A DNA stretch of 64,000 nucleotides from Limnephilus marmoratus (Eukaryota > Arthropoda > Insecta > Trichoptera > Limnephilidae): NCBI GenBank assembly GCA_917880885.1, contig OU862928.1, forward strand, positions 9,257,721 through 9,321,720. Direction: 5' to 3'. Position numbers and translations under genes: made by a program. The notes beneath the pieces were generated by a model that saw only the letters and a list, made by a program, of their open reading frames with translations, made no database searches and had not been told where the DNA came from. Positions 56,736 to 64,000 of this stretch are shown here, piece after piece. Within the stretch, counting starts at the first letter, position 1. Each line of letters starts with the position of its first letter.

Positions 56736-57332
56736 AATTTTATTGTTGTTTTTCCTCCCAAATATAAAATGATATAATAACAGTCTACCGTTTTGACTTC
56801 TTGGGATTCTGTTTTGGTTTTCTTCAAAATAATATTTATGTATTACTGATAATTTTTTACATAATCTCCCGTTTTATGCAATTTAGCAGAAGACCTTTTC
56901 TTTCCTTGCCATTCATTATTGTCAGCATATTTTGAATTTCACATTCTATCTCGTGGTTTCTGAAAATATGCCTCGAGTCCTTTTCGAAATAAAAACAAAA
57001 ATCTGGCATTCGACCTCTTTTGAAGTGAAAACTTCTGTAGCACCGTTGTGATTTGAAACTCAATGAAACTAAAAATAGCGACACTAAAAAGGGGCAAAAA
57101 CATACATCTATAGGACTACAAGAGAATAAGATAATAATCGGGCTTCTCTTTGTGCGGTGCTTCGTAATCTATCCGCTCTTGTCTACTTTCGTTTTCTGAA
57201 GGTTTCATTTCTACGGCGTGTGAACTGCGCCCTGTATTTTTTTTGTTATTTCTTTATCAATTTTCTTCCTAGGATTTGGTCAATACGTTAAAGTTTTGTG
57301 GAAACGACGAACGAAGGTCGTTTTCAGAATGG

Positions 57333-57538
57333 GGGTGAGGTTTGTCTAGGTCTTGGAGGCGGATGACCGGGACACACTGAACCCCAGATTCCTACCCACC
57401 CTTTAAACCCCTTTCCTTAAAATAATTTTCTTCTCCATCCTTTCCTTCAAAAGCTCTCCACACAGCATACCCAAAGATGAATAATTTCCCTCAGGGTCTT
57501 CTGTGTGGAGCTCATGTAAAAAAAAAGAAAAGAAAAAG
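57333..57538 (+). mobile_element. SINE S1 short-subfamily copy with A-rich tail
   Basis: ggtgaggtttgtctaggtct, the internal deletion junction ggatgaccgggacacactga, a damaged hairpin and an A-rich tail to 57538. Confidence 0.75.
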
Positions 57539-57628
57539 TACGAGATTTTAAATTAGTGACAGGTTATTCGTAACCCAATAATGATTGTCTTTCTTCAAAA
57601 AAAATTGTGCCTTTATTGCACTTGTCAT

Positions 57629-58070
57629 TTTTTTTTTTTTTTTTTTACAGTGAATACCGCACAAGAATCTCAACTGCTCCCGTCTGGAGCCAGTGAGACT
57701 ATGGCATCCCCAATTGGGGTATGTTGTGAGGCTGAAGGTAGCGGGGAGGGGAAGGAGGTGGGGAAGAGGAAGGTTGGGAAGGTACCTGGCTATTCAGATC
57801 TGGTTACTAAACACGGCTAAAGCCATTTTCAAGCAACGTTTCAATTCTGAATGGTGGTCTTACACCAGGGCGATACTGATAGTATCTTCCACTCTGGAAC
57901 ATGCCGCAAATAAACTATATATTATTTTAAATGAATTAATTGTGAAATAACACAAATTAATCAAATAAAATGTATTTGCGCATGCCGGGTTCGAACCCGC
58001 GACCTCCGGAATGTGAGTCAAGAGTCTTAGCCACTGGACTACGGAGGTCGTCCAGTGGCTAAGACTCTTG
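57629..58070 (-). mobile_element. tRNA-headed SINE with foldback 5' end
   Basis: On the minus strand the 5' part reads TCCGTAGTCCAGTGGCTAAG (D-arm/A-box like) and GGTCGCGGGTTCGAACCCGG (T-arm/B-box), then a body of about 330 bases and poly(A) (poly(T) at 57629-57648). The extreme 5' end is an inverted copy of the D-arm region (20-bp arms 58019-58038 and 58051-58070). It is absent from the paralogous copy A, so it inserted after the duplication or was lost there. Confidence 0.75.
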
Positions 58071-58156
58071 CTACCTATCGCAAAAAGGAGCCAATTTTAT
58101 GCATCCCGAATAATTATTGGTAACTAAAATAACCTAGTTCCTGTTCACTCTATATA

Positions 58157-58625
58157 TTTTTTTTACATTAGCTCCACACTGCAGGCCCTGAGGAAAACAA
58201 TTTCCCTCAAGGCCTATGTCATCTTTGAGGATGCTGTGTGGAGGGTATTTTTGGGGAAAGGAAGGAGAGGTAGTTTTGGGAAAGAAAAAAGTATGAAGCG
58301 TAGTTAGGAATCTGGGGGTCAATGTGTCCAGGAGTGACAGACATATGAATCCAACCCTCCCACTGTGATATAAGGCGTGGATCGAGAGTCCGGTTGGAGA
58401 GATGAAAAGGGCTCCCTCAACCAGTCTCTCCCGATCCGGCCCGCCATGTAGAAGGTGGGCAAATTCATAGGCTGCCAAGACCTAGACACAGCTCACCCCG
58501 TGAACCCGGGCACCCCCGCTAAGACACCAAACATATCTAACCACTTGGTGTGACCTATGGCAGGGCTGTTAGTTTTCTTGTAAATGGTGGTTCCCGGGGC
58601 GGCGGTACCCACACCTGCCTCCCAA
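58157..58625 (-). mobile_element. SINE S1, full-length copy (empty-site partner)
   Basis: Same order as 53951-54412. The word aacccgggcacccccgct is unbroken here and marks the insertion point used in copy A. Confidence 0.8.
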
Positions 58626-58698
58626 ATTTTTAATTTTATTGTTGTTTTTCCTGTTGTTGGGATTCTGTTTTGGTTTCCTTCAAAATAATATTTATGTT

Positions 58699-59107
58699 AC
58701 CAATCATTATGTACCTACGATAGATACACCGTTGGCAAATCGAGAACGAATTAAAAGGATTCTGAAAGCATCGTAGTTTAAACGTACTGCATACAGGAAT
58801 ATACGGAGGTCGTCAAATGTTCGTAATGAACGGACGCCCTAAATATGGAATGAAGTGTGATATACGTACGATATACGCGGTTGCCAAAACGGCGGCAATA
58901 TGAAAGGACGCCCAAAAGACTCTAAAGTATACGTACCTATCAAAAAATTGAATACCCTGAAAACACAATTTCTGGATAATTCTTTTACTATCACTCTTTT
59001 GTCAACCTAAAAACATGTGAACATTCACAGCAATTTTATTTAAAAACCTACCGTAAGCAGTGGTAGCCAAAAGGATGCGAAGTGAAAGGACGCCAAATCT
59101 GTAGCGG

Positions 59108-59109
<2 letters not shown>
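58699..59109. other. Unassigned sequence
   Basis: The phrase gaaaggacgcc recurs three times. No gene or element end is recognised. Confidence 0.35.
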
Positions 59110-59150
<41 letters not shown>

Positions 59151-59411
59151 GTGTTTGTATGTTTTTGTATGTGCATACGTATACATATATCTTGTTATAT
59201 CTTACCTTAAATATTTTTATCTTTTTTCTTTCTCTTGTTTCTAATATCTTATAATTTCTATTTCAAACCTATATTTTGTTCTAGTTCACACATTGTATAA
59301 TTTATATCATGCATGATTACCTTAACACGGGCATTAGCCTAGTATGGTAATCAAGAAAAAAACAAAAAAGTGTATTTTCAAAAATTGTATGAAAAAAAAT
59401 AAAAATAAAAT
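59110..59411 (+). mobile_element. Second copy of the microsatellite-led 3' module
   Basis: A TA run, gtatgtatgtgtgtttgtat, then cttgttatatcttaccttaa and an A-rich end match the complement of 39895-40212, including the order of microsatellite blocks. Confidence 0.65.
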
Positions 59412-59429
59412 ATATATATATATATATAT

Positions 59430-59715
59430 TTTCTCCTTATACTTCTTTCCTCGTTCATTCGCTCTACATGCCCAAACCATTGGAGCATTCCTTTCTTTGT
59501 CTTACTCATTACGCTTACATCAGCCTTGCATTCTTTGCGGATTTCCACATTTCTCACACGATCATACATGGTTTTACCACACATACGCCTCAGGGATCTC
59601 ATTTCTACAGCGTTCAGTCCATGCGTCACTGCCATACCATACCATAGTTTCGCGTCTTTGGACAGTTTTTGTTGGTGCCAACGGCGTTCAGCCCTCCAGG
59701 ATGAAGCCATTTAGA
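59430..59715 (-). mobile_element. LINE RT C-terminal fragment (family R), second copy
   Basis: LNAVEMRSLRRMCGKTMYDR, VEIRKECKADVSVMSKTKKG and LQWFGHVERMNEER on the minus strand. It is related to 54413-54745. Confidence 0.7.
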
Positions 59716-60342
59716 CTTCATTTAATATAATATATAATGTCACTAAAGTACCAATTTCCTGCGCACATCTTGAACTGTGGGATCTTGAACTGTGCAGTAC
59801 GCCATGTGCCTTTTGTCATGTGCACCAATTCATTGTTAATAGGGTGGATGGTGGATCTCCATTGTATGGAATTTTTTATTTTTATATATCACTTTTTGCG
59901 AATAGATGCTCTAGGTACATACACATAAGCATACAAAATTTCAATTTAAAATTTTGATGACAAGTACTGCCCCAAAGCAGTTGAATTATTTAAAATCTGG
60001 TAAAAAATCGTCCCTTTATAAAACAGTTTTGTGTCAATATTAATACTTTAATTTTTACTTTTCCATTTTATAATGAATAAAAATTGCCGCGCCTTAAATG
60101 ATAATATTAAAAAAATGTGATAATATTTATTTTCCCGCGAAAATTTGACAAATTGCAGAGTCCATTTTCGTGCCTCGCTCGCGCACCGCGCATTCCCGCG
60201 CGCAGGGACGCGGGGCCGCATGGGTTTTGCATGCATTATTGCAATCATCAGTTAACAATATTGTAGTTAGCGTAGCGAGCACGTACATTTGTGTAATTAC
60301 AGTTTACAATTATTATTTGGAGTTCAAGTTAAACAAAATAAC
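59716..60342. other. Unassigned sequence
   Basis: A GC-rich patch at 60170-60230 (cgcgcaccgcgcattcccgc) precedes the element ORF and could be its 5' region. No motif is seen. Confidence 0.35.
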
Positions 60343-61862
60343 AATGAGTTTACGCAGCGGTGACAAAAACTGTCCTTTGTTTGGTTGTGGTGCGGAATTA
60401 CCAGCTAATGTGTTACCAAGTTAAGAAGACACGATGAAATATTTTATTCACGTCTCACAAAGCGCAGAAAAACGATTCCAGTATTTGGTAAGAGATATTA
60501 GTGAAATTGTTGCTACTAAAATAGAAAATATTTGGAAACGAGCATCTCTACAGATCGTGGAACATCGCACAATTTTGGCGCGAATAAAGGACTACCTACC
60601 TTAAACCACACAAAGGTAGAAAGCATAGTGAGAGTTACCTTAAAAAACTGGGTGATTTCAAAAGACGCAGCCAGACGTTATTTGATATTGCTGCTTGCAA
60701 ATGTACTTCGTTCGAAAACTGTTTTTGTGCGCAAGATCGAAAAGTACCTATTAAAGAAAGACATTTTTTGATAGATCAAAGAGACGACAGAAAAATGATG
60801 ATTGGTTCTATAGATAGAAAAACTACTAAGCAAAATGAGAGCAATATGTTAAGAAAATTAAAGCGCAAACTATACCAAGAAACACAACAAACATCTTTAG
60901 ATCAACCGTCCACATCTCGCAGTACAGTTTCATGTTTTACTAACGTTGATCTTCCAACTGACCAACAATACTTAATAGGAAAGTTATTCAAGAACTGTGA
61001 ACATCTTCCTGTGATAGAATTTCAAGCAATAGAATGTATCTTACCGGACATTACAAAATCCCGTGACGACCTTAGCACAGACCAGCTTTATTTATTGGAT
61101 GTTCCGAGCAATCGCCGAAGGACAATGTAATGAAAACTTAGCGAAAAGAAACCCGGGTAAAATCTGTCATTCGCGTTGGTTAACAAAAGCCAATAATATT
61201 CTTCGACTTTACATTTCAACCAAGAATCCGACAGAAAATCAGGTGATATTGACTGAATTTGTGCTAAGAGTGTATGCTCCGATGTGGTTTAAAATAAAAA
61301 CACAACCTTCGTGTGTTTAACGGGCGAGACACCTCCACGAAACCATAAAATTGTCTCGTTGCCTTCCAGAGCATTTAAAAAAAGGTGGTAGATCCCGTAA
61401 TTCAACGCAACGGATATTTTGGCAACAGCAAAAATATACTTATTAGTATGCTAAACGACGAACGAAGAAAAATTAGAGAGTTGGCTCTGAGACGGATTCT
61501 AAGTATCCGAGAAATTACGTCAGAGTTCTTTCCAATAAGAGTATTTATGCCATCTATTTTTAATTTCAACGCAGCATACTATATTGACTTGATCTACTGG
61601 GAAAAACCATCAGAACTACCTCTTACATAACTGATATCTAGCGAAACAATAATTGATGCCATTGCAGACCACGAAATTATCGAATCCAACATTTTGTGTG
61701 AGTTCCGATTGAAGCCCTGTCAAACGCAAGCCACGGAAAGATGCATCAAAGTGGTAACGGCATCATGCTCTGCTGTTTGCGGCCCTGAAAGACGTGAAGG
61801 GTGGATACAAAACAAGCTAGAATCTTGTCGTATAATGCCAATATTCAATTCAAAGGAGGCTT
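60343..61862 (+). pseudogene. Multi-frame remnant of an uncharacterised repeated insect ORF family
   Basis: Read in order across frames: MSLRSGDKNCPLFGCGAELP; KIENIWKRASLQIVEHRTIL; FDIAACKCTSFENCFCAQDR with KVPIKERHFLIDQRDDRKM; STDQLYLLDV; HSRWLTKANNILRLYIS; VYAPMWFKIK; RRKIRELALRRILSIREIT; VFMPSIFNFNAAYYIDLIYW; and KPCQTQATERCIKVVTASCS. Cys-rich pairs in the third part look metal binding. I recognise this string of motifs from repeated, uncharacterised ORFs in insect genomes but cannot give a superfamily. At least five frame changes and stops make it dead. No terminal repeats were found. Confidence 0.55.
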
Positions 61863-62199
61863 AAAACACAATAACTTTTATGATTTTGACTTTATTTTTT
61901 AAGATTGTTTGTGATTTTTTTGTGTGGAGATGGTACTTTTATTGTTTATTGATTAGAAGATAATATAATTAGTTAATGAAAAGTTAAATTTTTTAATATT
62001 TTAACTACTTTTATTGAGCAAAGATTGAACCCTTCTTTTTCTAGTTTCTCGCTGTTTTTTCAAATTTGAATTGACTTGGGACAGTACTTTCACTCGAAAT
62101 ATCTTAATGCTGTAATAATGACTTTTAAAAGTATCCCTATAGAGCATCCATTCCACACTCCGCTACTAAGAAAAACAAAAAAAAATCGAACCACCCTAA

Positions 62200-62914
62200 T
62201 TGTTACGCGGATGACAGTACAGTTCATGATAGCTTTTTGTTTGACAAGCCCCCAAAGGGCTCACAAACTCCAACAGCTCGTAGGGCTTTGAAACAAAGAA
62301 TGGATGGTTACCTCGAAAGTGTTTTCTCTTGGGGTAAAAATAATCTCGTTGAATTTAATGTTTCAAAGACCCAATCTTGTCTGATTACGTCTAAAAGGGA
62401 TCGAAATGAAATCTAGTTTCTTTCAATGGAAGCAAACTTCCGAACAGGCCCTCCATTGATATGCTTGGTGTAACCCTAAGTGACCAGCTCAGGTTTGGGA
62501 GCTCCATCGAAGCAAGAGTAAAGTTAGCCTCCCAAAAACTGGGCGTACTGTACAGGGCCCGCAGATACTATAATAGTACACTGTTAACCCTGTACAAATC
62601 ACAAGTGCGCCCCATGGTTGAATTTGGCAGTCACTTCTGGTCTAGAGCTCCAAAATACCTGAAAAATACCCTTGACTCTGTGCAGAAACGGACGATCCGT
62701 TTGATAGATTCTCCCATCTTAACAGACGGATATCTTTAGAATACGGGTGGGGATGCTATCCTTGTTCTACCGGTATTACAATGGAAGATGCTCCGAGGAA
62801 CTAGCGTCATTGATCCCTTCGGCACCGGTACATAGTCAAGAAATACGCCAAACACGTGCCCATCATTTCTACACGGCTGACATTTGTCACATGATAACGG
62901 GTCACTTCTTCGCA
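62200..62914 (+). mobile_element. Jockey-like LINE J1, copy 3 (fragment, plus strand)
   Basis: NCYADDSTVHD, KGSQTPTARRALKQRMDGYL, MLGVTLSDQLRFGSSIEARV and QKRTIRLIDSPILTD match J1, with frameshifts near 62410 and 62740. It is more diverged than copies 1 and 2. The LTR element begins where the match ends. Confidence 0.85.
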
Positions 62915-62916
62915 CG

Positions 62917-63231
62917 TGTCACCTTATCAAGAAGCCGACCGACCCGAAGATAACACTGAACGAGCCACGCATCCAGTGCTGCACCTAATCTAACAACGTA
63001 CGAGTTATCAGCTGCAATGGACCCCGGCCGCCAGCCCCTATAAAAGAGATCACCAACTGCTAACGAGCGCTTATCTTCAACTTATCATTAAAGGGACTAC
63101 ACGTCCCTTGTTGCTAGATTCTCCAATTGAAACTGTTGTACTGTACTGTTTATTATTTAAATAAAATAATTAAGTTCATCGAATATTTATTTAACGTGTC
63201 TGGTGTTTAAAGAAAATCATCAAAAGTTAAC
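62917..63231 (+). mobile_element. 5' LTR of an LTR retrotransposon
   Basis: It starts tgtcacc and ends just before tggcgcccaacaaagg. It holds a TATA box and an AATAAA. The partner LTR lies outside the window. Its insertion cut the J1 LINE copy 3. Confidence 0.7.
63039..63046 (+). promoter_or_regulatory. LTR TATA box
   Basis: TATAAAAG in a GC-rich setting, followed by the region where LTR transcripts normally start. An AATAAA at 63160-63165 fits the LTR polyadenylation signal. Confidence 0.5.
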
Positions 63232-63247
63232 TGGCGCCCAACAAAGG
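63232..63247 (+). promoter_or_regulatory. Primer-binding site, tRNA-Lys-like
   Basis: tggcgcccaacaaagg directly follows the LTR. TGGCGCCCAAC matches the tRNA-Lys-primed type used by gypsy-like elements. The remaining bases are less certain. Confidence 0.6.
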
Positions 63248-63577
63248 AGGCTTCTAGAACTATCCCAAGCGTTCCCGATACCTGAATCTGGCTAAGAAGT
63301 TCTGGATGATATCATTTCATCCTGTTGAAGTCTCGAACCCACAAATCGTTAACATCATCAAGATACCATGAAGAAAACGCTGATAATTTACATGTGAGTA
63401 CACTTTTTCAAATTTTCGTCTATCCCATAGCCCGATAGATCCTTACCCTTCCTTATCCAAAAGGACGGAGTGTATTTTTTCTCTCTCATCCAAGAGCAAG
63501 TTATACTTGTAGTATTAGATAATACGATTTTTTTTTGCACTGTAAAATTATATTAAATTAAACAAATTAATTTAAAA

Positions 63578-64000
63578 ATGGCACTACCGAGTCAGTGTAT
63601 TTCCGCGTCATGCTCGGACTCCATCTTTGAGTACCATGGGTCTCAAGATGAGTTATATTTTTTTATTAAGTCGGCTAAAGGCTTTTTATCAAGAAATGGT
63701 AATACGCCCGATAATTTAGAAAAAATTATTTCCAAGTTGAAAGGTAAAGCCCTTCAAGTAATTTTAATGCACGACCATGTTCTTACCGTAGAAAATATAT
63801 TTGAAATTTTAAAAAAAGAATGTGGCGATAGTAAGACAATTTCGTTATGGCAAACGGAACTTATCAATTTTCAAAAAGGAAACCGAAATTTCTCGACCGT
63901 TATACATGAGGTCAAGAAAATATTATTTATGATAAAAATAAAAATAACGGAGTCAGTCGGTGCAACTAATGCACCGTTGATCTTTGCCGCATATCAAGAT
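63578..64000 (+). CDS. Gag-like ORF of the LTR retrotransposon, partial
   Basis: ATG at 63578 opens 141 codons without a stop to the window end, beginning MALPSQCISASC and containing LEKIISKLKGKALQVIL and KTISLWQTELINFQKG. This resembles the capsid-type region of Ty3/gypsy Gag. A leader of about 330 bases separates it from the primer-binding site. The absence of disruptions suggests a young insertion. Membership in the errantivirus group is possible but cannot be judged without pol or env. Confidence 0.65.
   Translation, partial: MALPSQCISASCSDSIFEYHGSQDELYFFIKSAKGFLSRNGNTPDNLEKIISKLKGKALQVILMHDHVLTVENIFEILKKECGDSKTISLWQTELINFQKGNRNFSTVIHEVKKILFMIKIKITESVGATNAPLIFAAYQD

Larger units (their letters stand above)
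55154..56839. repeat. Tandem segmental duplication, copy A
   Basis: It starts ctgataattttttacataat and holds a minus B unit, a short S1 SINE, attttaaattagtgacaggt and a minus S1 SINE in that order. Copy B (56842-58698) repeats the order. Copy A uniquely holds the MITE at 56250. Confidence 0.8.
56842..58698. repeat. Tandem segmental duplication, copy B
   Basis: It repeats copy A with high similarity. Unique to it are a tRNA-headed SINE (57629-58070) and the full tail of the short S1 SINE. It lacks the copy A MITE. Confidence 0.8.

Noticed and set aside
57970..58045. Functional tRNA gene
   Set aside because: It has box A and B features but poor acceptor pairing, an inverted tip and a SINE body with poly(A).

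Overview
This is a eukaryotic, insect-type window: AT-rich DNA, GT-AG introns, almost no long uninterrupted genes and a very dense mobile-element load. The one recognisable host gene has the CCP, Wonton-like and chymotrypsin-like layout of the insect modular serine protease / hemolymph protease 14 family. Helitron ends (A|TC...CTAG|T) and repeated TAGGTACCTA words resemble what is common in moths, so a lepidopteran is my best inference, not a proven assignment.

Host gene (about 5.0-19.1 kb, + strand): the last eight coding exons of a ModSP/HP14-like gene can be joined with consistent reading phase, including a 12-nt microexon. His and Asp of the catalytic triad are present, but the catalytic Ser codon reads Gly (GDGGGG instead of GDSGGG), so the product as read would be a protease homolog. 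Upstream exons (expected LDLa repeats) are not seen. The 9.4-kb last intron holds a TIR DNA transposon, a large jockey-like LINE, a second decayed LINE, a degenerate tandem array and a long hairpin. A diverged copy of the His exon with a nonsense codon lies at 37.5 kb.

1-5 kb: LINE fragment, a hAT-like MITE with 8-bp target duplication, and a Helitron with a nested Harbinger-like MITE. 19.2-26 kb: two tandem SINEs, LTR-like debris, two LINEs and a Ty3/gypsy RT fragment. 26-31 kb: a decayed THAP-domain transposase whose second exon is amplified into seven in-frame 141-bp copies, with an inserted Helitron and a Harbinger-like MITE nearby. 31-41.5 kb: LINE fragments, a putative TIR element with iterated TGGGGCAC/TTGATAC motifs, a Harbinger-like MITE carrying a MADF-like remnant, and a Penelope-like element with GIY-YIG endonuclease. 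41.6-58.7 kb: a mosaic of duplicated blocks, three co-amplified MITEs, Helitrons and many copies of one SINE family. 58.7-64 kb: LINE and element tails, a multi-frame remnant of a repeated insect ORF family, and the 5' LTR and gag start of an LTR retrotransposon running off the window.

An apparent functional link between elements is that the dispersed SINE shares its hairpin 3' tail with the jockey-like LINE, suggesting LINE-dependent mobilisation. Nested insertions, empty sites and a tandem duplication give an insertion order for part of the region. No CRISPR, rRNA, operon or confident functional tRNA gene was seen.
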